DNA of 64,000 nucleotides from the NCBI RefSeq assembly GCF_000175215.2, contig NC_014816.1, positions 1,981,001 through 2,045,000 on the forward strand. The letters are read 5' to 3'. The position numbers and the translations under genes were made by a program. Below the pieces are notes generated by a model. The model ran no database searches. It saw only the letters and a program-made list of their open reading frames with translations, and had not been told where the DNA came from. The DNA comes from Asticcacaulis excentricus CB 48. Its GTDB lineage: Bacteria; Pseudomonadota; Alphaproteobacteria; Caulobacterales; Caulobacteraceae. Of the stretch, positions 35,128 to 45,577 are shown one piece after another (the first letter of the stretch is position 1; each line of letters begins with the position of its first letter).

Positions 35128-36594
35128 TTAAGGCCTGTCAAGCCACCCGCACACGGGCCCGCGCAAATGCGTCGCCACCTGTGGCCCTGTGGCCATAAGG
35201 CGAAGACTTCGGGCTTTGGCACCATAGGTCGGCCAGTCTGCACCGGGCGTGCCGTCGCGGGCAAAGTGGACCCAGCGCGCGCCCAGATCGGGCCAGCCCG
35301 GCCCCTCCCCCACTGGCGGGCGGTTGAAGACGAAGGTCAGTTCGGAGCCATGATGCACCGGCTGATCCGCCGGGCGATTGACCTCCAGCTGATAAAGCCA
35401 CACCCGCCCGCCCTTCGCCGTGCGTTGCCGCGCCAGCCAATCGGCCGGACAGCGGAAACTGAGATCGGTGGCCAGCGTCAGTTCGGGCGGCCCCAGAACC
35501 GGGTCCGGGCGGCGATAATATGGGGCTGCGGCCTTGGCACGCGGACCAAAGGCGGCTTTCAATTGGCTTTTCAGGGTACCATGCAGGCCCAGTTCGCGCG
35601 CCGATACCCCGATAATGACCGGAATATCCGCCCCTTCACCGGCGCGGAACACCGTTTGCGGCGCGCGCGGCAAGACCTTGCCGTCCACAGTCGGCTGAAG
35701 CCAGATAAAGCTGTCGTCGTCGATAGGCGCATCCAGCCGGTCGGCGGCCGCCTGCAGGTCCCGGGCATCGGCGCGGCGCAGATCGGCCAGGGCCGCCGCG
35801 CTGTCGGGCTTTGCGCCGCTGAAACCCCTGGCCAGGGTGGTCCCCAGTGCTTCGTTTTGCGTAAGGGTACGTGGTGGCAGGCCAAATTGCGGCGTGCCCG
35901 ATTGCAGGATCGCCTTGTGAAACAGCCGCTTCGCAGCCGGTGCCGCCAGCAGCAGCCCGACATTCTGTGCGCCGGCGCTGTGTCCAAACAGGGTGACATT
36001 CTTCGGATCGCCACCAAAGGCCGCAATATGATCGCGCACCCATCTCAGGGCGGCGATCTGATCCATCAGGGCGTAGTTGCCCGACGCCCCGCCCTGTTCG
36101 GCACTGAGGGCGGGATGCGACAGGAAGCCAAACACCCCCAGACGATACTGGATCGACACCAGGACCACGCCTTGCGACGGCAGGGCCGAATGGACGGTGC
36201 CTGCACCATCACCGGCGCGATTGGCCCCGCCATGGATAAACACCATGACCGGCAGGGGCTTAACCGGTCTCAGCTCTGGCGTGGCGACTTCTAGATAGAG
36301 GCAATCCTCCGAAGCGTCCTCCGCAGCCTTTTCGTTCCAGCCATATGAGACCTGTGCACAAGCGGGCGCGCTCTTTGTGGCATCACGTACGCCCGGCCAC
36401 GCCTGCGGCACACGCGGCGCGGTCCAACGCGCTTCGGCGACGGGCGGCGCGGCAAAGGGAATGGCCTTGAAGCGGCTGATACCGTCCTGCGTTTGCCCGC
36501 GCAGATCTCCTTGCGGAAGATGGATAACAGGCGCGTCCTGCGCCTGGACGGGAGTCGCCAGTAACAGGCCTAAGGCGAACACTATCCGTTTCAT
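35128..36594 (-). CDS. Type B carboxylesterase
   Basis: A 488-residue secreted alpha/beta hydrolase. Signal peptide MKRIVFALGLLLATPVQA; nucleophile Ser206 in FGHSAGAQ, oxyanion loop VFIHGGANRAG and catalytic His near HHGSELTFV. PF00135 fold and length fit. It could remove acetyl or feruloyl esters from plant sugar polymers, in line with the glycan genes around it, but no substrate is shown. The next gene (the sugar kinase) starts 16 bases away on the same strand. Confidence 0.85.
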   Translation of the reverse strand: MKRIVFALGLLLATPVQAQDAPVIHLPQGDLRGQTQDGISRFKAIPFAAPPVAEARWTAPRVPQAWPGVRDATKSAPACAQVSYGWNEKAAEDASEDCLYLEVATPELRPVKPLPVMVFIHGGANRAGDGAGTVHSALPSQGVVLVSIQYRLGVFGFLSHPALSAEQGGASGNYALMDQIAALRWVRDHIAAFGGDPKNVTLFGHSAGAQNVGLLLAAPAAKRLFHKAILQSGTPQFGLPPRTLTQNEALGTTLARGFSGAKPDSAAALADLRRADARDLQAAADRLDAPIDDDSFIWLQPTVDGKVLPRAPQTVFRAGEGADIPVIIGVSARELGLHGTLKSQLKAAFGPRAKAAAPYYRRPDPVLGPPELTLATDLSFRCPADWLARQRTAKGGRVWLYQLEVNRPADQPVHHGSELTFVFNRPPVGEGPGWPDLGARWVHFARDGTPGADWPTYGAKARSLRLMATGPQVATHLRGPVCGWLDRP

Positions 36595-36609
36595 GCCCGC
36601 CTCGTCCGT

Positions 36610-37533
36610 TCAGCCTTGTTTCCACAAATAGGCGGCACCGCGCACGCCCGACGAATCGCCCCAACGCGCAGGCGCAAGTTTGGCGTCCCAGCCATCCGAG
36701 AAGACATAGGGCCGGATCAGGCCTGGCAGGGCGTCATAGATTTCCGGCACATTGGATAGGCCCCCGCCGAAAACGAAGACGTCCGGATCGAGAATATTGA
36801 CGATGGCCGCCATACCGCGCCCCAGTCGCGACAGCAGGGCCTCAAAAGCGGCCCTGGCTTCGGCATCGCCGTTGCGCATGGCGCTGATGATCTCTTCGCC
36901 CTTCAGCTCACGGCCGGTCGTCTGTTGAAAATCGCGCGCAAAGCCCGTGCCGGAGACCCAGGTTTCGAGGCAGCCGTGCTGACCGCACCAGCATTTGGGA
37001 CCGGGATATTCTGCGGGCTTCGGCCACGGCAGGGGCATGTGGCCCCATTCGCCGGCAATGCCATTGGCTCCGTTGACCAGTTGCCCGTTGACCACCACAC
37101 CGCCACCGCAGCCTGTGCCGACGATGATGGCAAAGACGCTGGAGGCCCCAGCCGCCGCCCCGTCAATGGCTTCGGACAGGGCGAGGCAATTGGCGTCATT
37201 GGCCAGACGCACCGGACGGCCAAGAGTGGTCTCAAGGTCTTCGCGGAAGGTGCGGCCGTTCAGATAAAGAGAATTGGAATTGCGCATCAAGCCAGTGCGC
37301 GGCGAGACCGATCCGGGCGAGCCAATGCCGATGCTGGCGGGCGCACCAGCCAGATCAGGACGCGTCTGGCGGGCTTCGGCTTCCACCCGCGCGATCAGGT
37401 TTTTGACTAGAAGCAGGGCCGCGTCGTAGTCGCCGGGATTGGGCTCACGCGAGCGGGCCAGAACATCTCCGCTGTCGGACAAGGCCGCCGCTTCGATCTT
37501 GGTGCCGCCAAAATCCACGCCAATATATAACAT
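36610..37533 (-). CDS. ROK-family sugar kinase (fructokinase type)
   Basis: A 307-residue ROK kinase with the phosphate loop IGVDFGGTKIEAAAL, the catalytic region ANDANCLALSEA and IVGTGCGGGVVV, and the zinc-binding set GHMPL...CWCGQHGCLE. The first ATP-binding motif and the zinc motif are complete. Length and motifs match the Mak/fructokinase group, but ROK kinases are promiscuous and glucose or N-acetyl-hexosamines are also possible. Transcribed from the MFS gene side, it probably forms a small operon with the esterase. Confidence 0.85.
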   Translation of the reverse strand: MLYIGVDFGGTKIEAAALSDSGDVLARSREPNPGDYDAALLLVKNLIARVEAEARQTRPDLAGAPASIGIGSPGSVSPRTGLMRNSNSLYLNGRTFREDLETTLGRPVRLANDANCLALSEAIDGAAAGASSVFAIIVGTGCGGGVVVNGQLVNGANGIAGEWGHMPLPWPKPAEYPGPKCWCGQHGCLETWVSGTGFARDFQQTTGRELKGEEIISAMRNGDAEARAAFEALLSRLGRGMAAIVNILDPDVFVFGGGLSNVPEIYDALPGLIRPYVFSDGWDAKLAPARWGDSSGVRGAAYLWKQG

Positions 37534-37623
37534 ACGCCCGTCTCCCGGAGTGTCTAAGCCGGGGTCTTTTATGGTTGAAGAAACCGGACGGTTCGCCCCC
37601 GTGACGAACCGCCCGGCAGCAGG

Positions 37624-38973
37624 TTAGTGCCCGCCCGACACACCTTCTTCGATGGCGTGCGTCGGTGCCTTACGGCAGGCGAACGAGAACCACAGAACGT
37701 AGACGTAGCAGAGAAGCGGCGCGATGAAGCCCATCGACATGGAGCCGGTCATTTCCTGAATCTTGGCGAACGCCAGCGGTAGAACCGCGCCACCGGCAAT
37801 GGCCATGCACAGCAAGCCCGACGTGGCCGAGGTGGGCGCGGTCGAACGTTGCAGCGTCAGGGTGAAGATGGTCGGGAACATGATCGAGTTGAACAGGCCG
37901 ATCAGCAGGGCCGCGAAAGCCGGGATCAGACCGGTGGTCACCGGAACGCTCGTCAGGATCACATTGACCATGCCGGTCGGCTCGGACGGCACCATGTCCT
38001 TGGTGAAGATAACGAGGAGCGACAGGGCAATAGCGCCAATGGCCACGAGGGTGAGCATGACGTAGTCGCGCACGACCTTCAGCAGGGCCGAACCGGCGAA
38101 ACGGCCGATCATGGCAAACAGCATGTAGAAGGTGGTCAGGTGACCGGCCGACTGCGCTTCAAGGTTCAGGATATTCGCCTGTTCGAGGAACAAAAGCAGA
38201 TTAAGCGAGATCGCAACTTCGGCACCGACGTAAAGGAAGATGCCAATGGAGCCGAGGTTGGCCCACTTCGAGGTCAAGGCGGTAAAGGGCGAAACCAGCT
38301 GGCCAGTTTTGGGGGCCGCAGCTGTGATCTTTTCGCGGACCATGAAGATCAAGGCGATGAAGATGACCAGAGCCACGCCGATGGCCATGTAGACGTTGGT
38401 CACAAAGCCCAGCGCTTCCTCCTTCATCACTTCGGTGATGACAACGTCTTTCTTGAAGATGTCGCCGTTCAGCAGGAACGAGGCACCGAAGAAGAGGCCG
38501 CAGGCCGCGCCCAGCGAGTTGAAGGATTGCGACAGGTTTAGGCGGAAGGCCGAATCTTCGGGCTTACCCATAGACGCGATCAGCGGGTTGGCCGCCACCT
38601 GAAGCAGGGTCACGCCCGACGCCATGGTGAACAGGGCCACCAGGAAGACGGTATAGATGTGCAGCTTGGCCGCCGCTATGGCGATAAAGCACCCCGCTGC
38701 GATGCCACCCAGACCGACCATGACCGACTTGGCATAGCCAAAGCGCGACAGGAATGCCGCCGACGGCAAGGACATGACGAAATAGGCGATGAAGAAGGCG
38801 AAGCCGGTCAGCATGGCCTGAACGGGCGTCAGGGTGAAGACGGTCTTCATAGTCTTCACGAGCGGATCGAGCAGATTGGTCACCACAGCCCAGATAAAGA
38901 AGAGCGTGGTCACATAGACGACGGCTAGCGCGAGACCGCTGCCGCCTTTGGCGGTGCTGGATGATTCAGACAT
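37624..38973 (-). CDS. FucP-family sugar transporter
   Basis: A 449-residue major-facilitator protein with twelve hydrophobic segments. It shows FFIWAVVTNLLDPLVKTMK (helix 1 region), AYFVMSLPSAAFLSRFGY and the ASGVTLLQVAANPLIA motif typical of the FucP/GluP (fucose or glucose/galactose) group. It should import sugar with protons. It stands with the kinase and esterase as part of the glycan locus. It is about 90 bases upstream of the kinase. Confidence 0.85.
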   Translation of the reverse strand: MSESSSTAKGGSGLALAVVYVTTLFFIWAVVTNLLDPLVKTMKTVFTLTPVQAMLTGFAFFIAYFVMSLPSAAFLSRFGYAKSVMVGLGGIAAGCFIAIAAAKLHIYTVFLVALFTMASGVTLLQVAANPLIASMGKPEDSAFRLNLSQSFNSLGAACGLFFGASFLLNGDIFKKDVVITEVMKEEALGFVTNVYMAIGVALVIFIALIFMVREKITAAAPKTGQLVSPFTALTSKWANLGSIGIFLYVGAEVAISLNLLLFLEQANILNLEAQSAGHLTTFYMLFAMIGRFAGSALLKVVRDYVMLTLVAIGAIALSLLVIFTKDMVPSEPTGMVNVILTSVPVTTGLIPAFAALLIGLFNSIMFPTIFTLTLQRSTAPTSATSGLLCMAIAGGAVLPLAFAKIQEMTGSMSMGFIAPLLCYVYVLWFSFACRKAPTHAIEEGVSGGH

Positions 38974-39257
38974 ATACCCCTACCTGTAGGTTGCGAGTGA
39001 CTTTTCACAGACGTTTTTTAGGCCCGCACCGATTAAATAAATCAAATATCAAAAATCCAGCAAATCCGGACTTTTGCAATCGAAAAATTTAACGGCGGCG
39101 ATCAAACTGCCATTTACCAACAATTTCTTTCATTTGCACGTCAAATTGTCAGACAAGATAACGGCATTATTATCCACAGTTTTGACAGCGATGTCATTAC
39201 CAGATCAGCGGCCAGAGATTCTACTCCCTTCTGCTTTGAAGGGTATTTGCAGACCCC

Positions 39258-40757
39258 TTACCCCAAAGGTCCAAACTGCGCTTTTAGAAACTGATCGTGT
39301 GAGGGCACCTGCTCCGCCGTGCGGGCAAAGGCGGCACGTATGAAATCGAGCGAGCGCCGGAGATCCTCAGCGTCGATCATATCCGCCAGCGGGTCGTAAT
39401 CACGCGGCCTCAGCCCCTGACCGGTCATGACAGCCAGCCAGCTGGCATCCTTGAACAACTCATCCGACCCGATCTGTATCCGCCCGGTCGTCTCGAACAA
39501 GGCTATACGCGCCTTCAGGGTCTCCGAAATATCTCTGGTGCGGCTTTCATTCCAGAACGCCGTATCATGGCGTCGTGTGAGGGCATAGTGCAGCACAAGA
39601 AAGTCACGCACATCCTCATATTCGAAGCGCGTCTCTTGATTGAACCGCTTTGCCAGCACCGCATCAAAGCCTTTACGGGGCAGCGAAGTGATCAGCTTGG
39701 TGACGCCGCGCTGGGTCAGATGGATCGCCGTCGATTCCAGCGGCTCAAGAAAGCCTGCCGACAGACCGATCGCCACACAGTTCTTGACCCAGGCCGTGCG
39801 GCGGCGGCCCGTACGAAAACGGATCAGTCGCGGGTCGGCCAGAGGTTTGCCGTCAAGATGAGACAGTAAGCTTTCCGTGGCCTGATCATCGCTCAAATGA
39901 TCTGAGGCATAGACCAGTCCGTTACCCGTCCTGTGCCGCAATGGAATACGCCACTGCCAGCCCGCCCCCCGCGCCGTAGCGCGCGTATAGGGTGTCAGCG
40001 GATACTGGTTTTCAGACGGCACGGCCACCGCCCGATCACAGGGAAGAAGGCCACTCCAGTCTTCGTAGCCCACCTTTAGCGTCTCTTCGATCAGCAGGGC
40101 TCGAAAGCCTGAACAATCCACGAAGAGATCCCCCTCCACCCGACGCCCGTCGGAAAGGGTTAATCCGGTAATATAGCCGCTTTCTGCGTCCTGGCCGACC
40201 TTTACGACCTGACCTTCGATCCGCGTAACGCCAAAATTTTCAGCATAGCTGCGCAGGTAACGAGCGTAGAGACCCGCATCGAAATGATAGGCATAGACAA
40301 GCGCAGATAACGGGGAATTACGGTCCGATGCAGGCGGTGCAAAGGCGTTGCGCCGCGCCAAAACGCTGTTGAGGTTATAGTCGGATAAGGGCGTCAGGTC
40401 CCCCGACGCCTGCGCCCGGAGCCAGTAGTGATGAAAAGCCGCCATTCCGAAATCATGCCCGAACGGTCCGAACGGATGCATGTAGCGATCACCGAGCGCC
40501 CCCCAATTGCGGAATTCAATTCCCAGCTTGAAGGTTGCCTTAGTGTGCGCCATGAACTCGCGCTCGTCGATTTTCAGAAACTGGTTAAATGTGACCAGTG
40601 ACGGTATGGAGGCCTCCCCAACGCCAATGGTGCCGATCTCATCCGATTCGATCAGTGTCACCTGAGCGATACGGTCGCGGCAGGCATAGGACAGACCGGC
40701 CGCTGTCATCCATCCGGCGGTGCCCCCGCCAACAATAATGATGCGCAACGGGTCCAT
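39258..40757 (-). CDS. Tryptophan halogenase-like flavoprotein 2
   Basis: A 499-residue PF04820 protein starting MDPLRIII at 40757, where TGATG overlaps the upstream stop. The FAD motif is GGGTAGW, the catalytic Lys is at position 77 (ATFKLGI), and WQWRIP gives the WxWxIP halogenase motif. Real halogenases need both of the latter. These proteins are commonly found beside TonB receptors in caulobacteral and xanthomonad sugar loci, where their substrate is usually unknown. It pairs with the adjacent homologue. Confidence 0.8.
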   Translation of the reverse strand: MDPLRIIIVGGGTAGWMTAAGLSYACRDRIAQVTLIESDEIGTIGVGEASIPSLVTFNQFLKIDEREFMAHTKATFKLGIEFRNWGALGDRYMHPFGPFGHDFGMAAFHHYWLRAQASGDLTPLSDYNLNSVLARRNAFAPPASDRNSPLSALVYAYHFDAGLYARYLRSYAENFGVTRIEGQVVKVGQDAESGYITGLTLSDGRRVEGDLFVDCSGFRALLIEETLKVGYEDWSGLLPCDRAVAVPSENQYPLTPYTRATARGAGWQWRIPLRHRTGNGLVYASDHLSDDQATESLLSHLDGKPLADPRLIRFRTGRRRTAWVKNCVAIGLSAGFLEPLESTAIHLTQRGVTKLITSLPRKGFDAVLAKRFNQETRFEYEDVRDFLVLHYALTRRHDTAFWNESRTRDISETLKARIALFETTGRIQIGSDELFKDASWLAVMTGQGLRPRDYDPLADMIDAEDLRRSLDFIRAAFARTAEQVPSHDQFLKAQFGPLG

Positions 40758-42280
40758 CAGACGCTGGCTTTCAGTGTATCGGGCGAGGGACAATGATGGG
40801 CAATAAAATCTGCATGGGCGGGCAGTTGGCGCACCACCTGCGCGAGGACATCGCGCCGCTGCGCCATGAGGGCCCGCACGCTCTCAAGTGGCAGCCGCTG
40901 CGCTAGAGGATCGGTAAACCGCGACACCACGCCCTGCCCGTTCATCACGGCGATCCAGCTCGGTTCGGCAAAATGGTCCCAATCATAGCTGACCACATCG
41001 CCGCGCACGCTGAACAACTCGATCTTGTGCGCCAGCGTATCGGGAATTGGCATGTCGGCACAATAGCGCCACAGCGGTTCGGAGCGCGTATTGAGTTTAT
41101 AGTGCAGGATAATGAAGTCCCGCACCCGCTCATAGGATAGACTCATCTGACGGTTATATTCGCGGCGCAGCACCGCTTCGGCCTGTCGCGAGGGGAACAG
41201 TTCCAAGAACTGTGCAATGCCGCTCTGGATCAGGTTGATCGAGGTCGATTCCAGCGGCTCCAGAAAGCCCGACGACAGGCCCACGGCGACGCAGTTCTTC
41301 GTCCACGGATGTGGACGGCGACCCGTGGTGAAGCGGATCAGCATTGGGTCTTTCAGCGCCTTCCCCTCAAGATGGTGCAGCAGCACGTCGCGCGCCGTTT
41401 CCTCGTCCATAAAGGCCGAGGCGAAGACGTGGCCGTTGCCGGTGCGGTGCTGCAAAGGAATGCGCCATTGCCAGCCCGCCGCATGCGCCGTCGACGTCGT
41501 AAAGGGCGTAATCCCTGCCCCGGTATGATGCGCCGTCGGCACGGCCCAGGCGCGGTCCGCCGGCAGCCAATGCGACCAATCTTCAAACCCCGCCTTCAAC
41601 GCCTCCTCGATCAGCAGCCCGCGAAACCCAGTGCAGTCGATGAAAAAGTCCGCCGCTTCGCTTGTGCCGTTGTCGAGCGTAAGGGCCTCGATGAAACCAT
41701 CTGCCGGACGAAGCTGCACGGCGTCGATTTTGGCATTGATCCGCTTCACGCCCTGCGCCTCGCAATGGCGGCGCAAAAAGCGCGCAAAAAGCCCGGCATC
41801 GAAATGATAGGCATAGGCGTAGTCGTGCATAGGAGAACGCGGGTCGGGATTGGGCGGAAAGAATTTCCCCGCCTTCGCCAGAGCCGCCGGTAAGGACCAC
41901 GCCTCCAGCGGGGTCTCATCGCCCGCTTCGCGCAGCAAGCGCCACAACTGATAGGGGCGCACGGCCTCATGCACCGCGCCGAAATCGCCAAAGCCGTGGA
42001 AATAGCGACTGTCGGGTGTGCCCCATCCGGCGAATTCGATACCCAGCTTGAAGCTCGCCTCGGTCTCCCGGATGAAGTCGAGTTCGTCGATCCCCACATG
42101 CTCCAGGAACTTGCGTATTGGGGGAATGGTCGCTTCGCCTACCCCTACCGTGCCGATGTCTTCAGATTCGATCAGTACAAGCTCGACCGTGCGGCCCAGC
42201 CCCTTGCGCAGCGCCGCCGCACACATCCAGCCCGCCGTGCCGCCCCCGGCGATGATAATACGGCGAATGGCGTCGCTCAT
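40757..42280 (-). CDS. Tryptophan halogenase-like flavoprotein 1
   Basis: A 507-residue PF04820 protein. It has AGGGTAGWMC (FAD, residue 11 on), the catalytic Lys78 in ASFKLGI, and the WxWxIP motif in GWQWRIPLQHRTGNG. The whole sequence aligns with the downstream paralogue. The two genes overlap by one base, so they are co-translated. The start has no strong ribosome site. A terminator (42312-42345) separates it from the TonB receptor, so readthrough or an internal promoter is needed. Confidence 0.82.
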   Translation of the reverse strand: MSDAIRRIIIAGGGTAGWMCAAALRKGLGRTVELVLIESEDIGTVGVGEATIPPIRKFLEHVGIDELDFIRETEASFKLGIEFAGWGTPDSRYFHGFGDFGAVHEAVRPYQLWRLLREAGDETPLEAWSLPAALAKAGKFFPPNPDPRSPMHDYAYAYHFDAGLFARFLRRHCEAQGVKRINAKIDAVQLRPADGFIEALTLDNGTSEAADFFIDCTGFRGLLIEEALKAGFEDWSHWLPADRAWAVPTAHHTGAGITPFTTSTAHAAGWQWRIPLQHRTGNGHVFASAFMDEETARDVLLHHLEGKALKDPMLIRFTTGRRPHPWTKNCVAVGLSSGFLEPLESTSINLIQSGIAQFLELFPSRQAEAVLRREYNRQMSLSYERVRDFIILHYKLNTRSEPLWRYCADMPIPDTLAHKIELFSVRGDVVSYDWDHFAEPSWIAVMNGQGVVSRFTDPLAQRLPLESVRALMAQRRDVLAQVVRQLPAHADFIAHHCPSPDTLKASV

Positions 42281-42311
42281 CCTGTCTGCCTCGTTAATTT
42301 TGGTCCCTCAT

Positions 42312-42345
42312 AAAAAAGGCTCCCCCGCGAAGCGGAGGAGCCTTT
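42312..42345 (-). terminator. Rho-independent terminator after the TonB receptor
   Basis: On the minus strand AAAGGCTCCTCCGC pairs with GCGGGGGAGCC around TTC, followed by six T. The stem is very GC-rich. It lies 22 bases after the receptor stop and 32 bases before the halogenase start, so it should reduce expression of the halogenases relative to the receptor. Confidence 0.8.
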
Positions 42346-42366
42346 ACGCCAGAAAGTGAACCGGAT

Positions 42367-45315
42367 TTAGAAACTGGCGCGCAGGATCAGAGCCACCCGG
42401 CGGTCGGTTTTTGTCGCCGAATAGTATTGCGTCTCCAGCGGCTTGGCCACATCGGACGACACACGGGTATAGGCGATATCGCGGCCGATATTGGTGGCCT
42501 GGATACCGACCTTGACCTTGGGCGTAAGGCTGTAGAAGACAGAGCCGTCCCATTGGCCGTAATCACCCGCCCACATCGGACGGTTCACATTGGCCGCAGA
42601 GGTGGTGTAGAGGTATTCCGAGCGCCAGTTATAGGCCATGCGCGCCGAGATACCGTACTTTTCATACAGCAGAGCGAAATTGTAGCTGTCCGGCGACATG
42701 CCTTCCAGCGGCAGGCCGCTTATGTTGGCATTGGTCACTTGATTGCCGTCGCTGACGCTAGCCACAGGGTTACGGCCACCTGACGATTCGATCTTGGTAT
42801 AGTTGGCCTGAACACCGAAGCCCGACCAGAAGCCCGGCAGGAAATCGTAGAACTGGTTATAGGCGATTTCAAAGCCCGATACCTCGCCTTTTTCCGATCC
42901 ATTGACGTAGCGATTGACGTTGAATGTCATGGTCGCGCCGTTATTGGTATAGGTTTCCGGCGTGCTCTGCACGTAGATATAGTTGGTCAGATCCTTGCGG
43001 AACAAGGCGAGCGTCAGGCTGCTGGTCGGGGCGAAATACCACTCGGCCGTCAGGTCGTACTGATTGGCCTCGACCGGCTTCAGGAACGGATTGCCGCCCT
43101 GACCGGTCGGATTGAGCGTGAAATCGCCCGTGGACGCCCCCGCCGAGAGGGTGGTGTAGCCGCTCAGCCACGACATGTCCGGACGCACAATGGCCTTCGA
43201 TGCCGCGAAGCGGAACTGAAGCTCGGACGAATACTTGAAGCGCAGGTTCAGGCTGGGCATCACGTCGGTATATTCGTTACTGCCGCCGTAGGCGACGCCG
43301 GTCAGAGCCGTGGCCTTGAACTGCTTGGCATTGTTGTAGGCCGCGCACTGTGCGGCGGTCACACTACCGCTAACGACACAAGTGCCGAAATTCGCGTCTG
43401 CACCAGACACCACCGCACCTGCCGTATTGACCTCCGTCTTCACGACACGAACGCCGATGTTTCCATCCCAGCTTTGACCGAAGCCGCTCAACTCACCGCC
43501 TACGCGCAACAGTCCGTAGGCCGCCTTGGTCTTCTCACTCTGGTCGTTAATACCTTCCGGCCCGATATTGTCGAGACCGATCGGTGACCAGCCCCAACCA
43601 GCGGTTTCTACAGCTTGCAGTTCGCTATACATGCCCTGAGGCGACTTTACGAGCGCCGCAGAGGGGAACCAGATATTGCCTGGCACAGCCGACTGACCGC
43701 CCATGAAACCGTCAAACGTCACCAGTTCGGACAGGCCAGGCAGGTCCGGATTGGCTGGAACCGAGCCATAACCGCCTGTCTGGTCTAGGAAGACGGCGCC
43801 GGTACCACCGCCTGAGCCCCAATACTGGTGGCTCAGATAACCCCAGTTCCAGGTCGATTGACGTGTCAGATAATCCCGGTCCGTGGCACGCACGCCGAAC
43901 TTGAAGCTCTTTAGCCAGCTATTATCGTCAAACTCGTATTGACCGTCGATGCGGGCCGAATACTGCGTCGCCTCATTCTTTTCGACATGATCCATAGCCG
44001 CCGCCCAATAGTAATTGGACTTATTGGCCGTGTCCGAGGTTAGCATGCGGATCGTCGGAAGTTCGCCATTCATATCGATCGAAACGACGGTTTTGTCGGA
44101 AGCCGCACAGGTGTCGGTCGTGACGCGGTTGGCGCAATATTGAACAAAGGCTGTGTTCGAGAGGATGTCGGCCGTGGACTTCACATACTGCAGATCGCCG
44201 GTCAGGGTCAGCTTGTCGTTGACGTACCAGCGGGCATTTAGGCTGACGTCCTCGGTTTCCTTGACGTCATTGCCATAGCGGGTGTTGGCGGTGATGCCGG
44301 CGCCATAGACAGTACCCGAAACGAATTCGCCCTTGTCGTTATACTTATAGGTCGCCATCGACTGGGCCGACGTGAGTTCACCGGTGTCGTTATAGAAGCC
44401 GGTATTGTATTCGACATTCTTCGGCGTCGCCTTGGACTTGAAAGCCTGAAGGCTGAATTCCAGCGAATCGTTCGGACGCCATTGCAGGGCGATGGCCCCG
44501 GCCTGACGGTTCTGCTCCCAGTCGATTATGCGCCAGCCGAGCGTATTGGGGATGTAGCGCGCCGACGCCCCGCTACCGACCTGATTATAGCGGTCAACGC
44601 CGATGACGTGGGTTTCGTTGCCGGAGTCGGCATTGGAATAGTTGATCAGCAGGCCGACTTCACCGATCGAGGTCTTCCAGCGGTCGGAATAGAGGACGCT
44701 GATCGAATTCTGGCGCTTCTCCTGCAAGTCGCCATAGGTCGAATCGAAGGTGCCAGCCAGCACGCGGCCGCGCGAGTCGAACGGCTGGCGCGTGCGCAGA
44801 TTGACCGTGCCGCCAATGCCGCCTTCGATCATATCCGCCGACGGGTTCTTGTACACATCGACCCCAGCCAGCAGGTCCGCCGATACGTCTTCGAAACTTA
44901 AGGAGCGGCCATTGGCGGCCGAGAAGATGTCGCGACCGTTGGTTTCAGAGCGGACCCACGTCAGACCGCGGATCACCACGCCGCCGCCTTCGGCGGTCAT
45001 GCGGATGGGGTCACGCGCTGCGGATGTGCGCTGGATCTGGATACCAGAGATGCGTTGCAGCGCTTCGGCTACCGAACGGTCCGGCAGGGCGCCGATATCG
45101 ACGGCGGTCACCGAGTCCACCACGACTTCGGCGTCTTTCTTCAGCTTCTGGGCCGTCTTAATCTGGGCACGCTGACCAGTAACGATGACCTCGGTCACAT
45201 CGGCCTCGCCCGTAGCCGTCTGGGCCAAGGCGGGCAGGGCAAAGCCCATCACCGCAACGCCCAGCGCCATCACAGAGACGCCCGCCGACAGGCGCGCGAA
45301 TTTCGATTGTTTCAT
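42367..45315 (-). CDS. TonB-dependent receptor
   Basis: A 982-residue outer-membrane receptor (start MKQSKFARL at 45315; the earlier Met adds five unlikely residues). It has a signal peptide ending ALAQ, a TonB-box-like VTEVIVTG, a plug (IGALPDRSVAEALQRISGIQI, GGVVIRGL) and a beta barrel ending RASF. The length and the plug wording match the large TonB receptors of Caulobacterales and Xanthomonadales that import plant oligosaccharides. The next genes, halogenases and an FucP porter, support a glycan role. Confidence 0.92.
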   Translation of the reverse strand: MKQSKFARLSAGVSVMALGVAVMGFALPALAQTATGEADVTEVIVTGQRAQIKTAQKLKKDAEVVVDSVTAVDIGALPDRSVAEALQRISGIQIQRTSAARDPIRMTAEGGGVVIRGLTWVRSETNGRDIFSAANGRSLSFEDVSADLLAGVDVYKNPSADMIEGGIGGTVNLRTRQPFDSRGRVLAGTFDSTYGDLQEKRQNSISVLYSDRWKTSIGEVGLLINYSNADSGNETHVIGVDRYNQVGSGASARYIPNTLGWRIIDWEQNRQAGAIALQWRPNDSLEFSLQAFKSKATPKNVEYNTGFYNDTGELTSAQSMATYKYNDKGEFVSGTVYGAGITANTRYGNDVKETEDVSLNARWYVNDKLTLTGDLQYVKSTADILSNTAFVQYCANRVTTDTCAASDKTVVSIDMNGELPTIRMLTSDTANKSNYYWAAAMDHVEKNEATQYSARIDGQYEFDDNSWLKSFKFGVRATDRDYLTRQSTWNWGYLSHQYWGSGGGTGAVFLDQTGGYGSVPANPDLPGLSELVTFDGFMGGQSAVPGNIWFPSAALVKSPQGMYSELQAVETAGWGWSPIGLDNIGPEGINDQSEKTKAAYGLLRVGGELSGFGQSWDGNIGVRVVKTEVNTAGAVVSGADANFGTCVVSGSVTAAQCAAYNNAKQFKATALTGVAYGGSNEYTDVMPSLNLRFKYSSELQFRFAASKAIVRPDMSWLSGYTTLSAGASTGDFTLNPTGQGGNPFLKPVEANQYDLTAEWYFAPTSSLTLALFRKDLTNYIYVQSTPETYTNNGATMTFNVNRYVNGSEKGEVSGFEIAYNQFYDFLPGFWSGFGVQANYTKIESSGGRNPVASVSDGNQVTNANISGLPLEGMSPDSYNFALLYEKYGISARMAYNWRSEYLYTTSAANVNRPMWAGDYGQWDGSVFYSLTPKVKVGIQATNIGRDIAYTRVSSDVAKPLETQYYSATKTDRRVALILRASF

Positions 45316-45577
45316 AACTGTCTCCCTCATGTCCCGCCGGGGCCCCTCCTTGAGCCGCAGGCGTTTGGCACTATGCCGGGGATGGCAAACCGCGCACCCC
45401 GTGCGTCCGGTCAGGTTCGCGTCACCGGCCTGATTGAGCCTCTCATCGCACCTTGTGACCGTTCTATGCGATCAACACTGCGACTACGGCTGGCTTTTGC
45501 GTTTCCCTGCCTGAGCACAGGTCTGGATTATGATTGAGGCCACCCGAAAGGATGTGCCCCAACGGCCCAGACTCTGA

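Noticed and set aside
35167..36294. 375-codon plus-strand frame opposite the carboxylesterase
   Set aside because: Shadow of a gene with full catalytic motifs; the frame is rich in Arg/Gln with no known fold.
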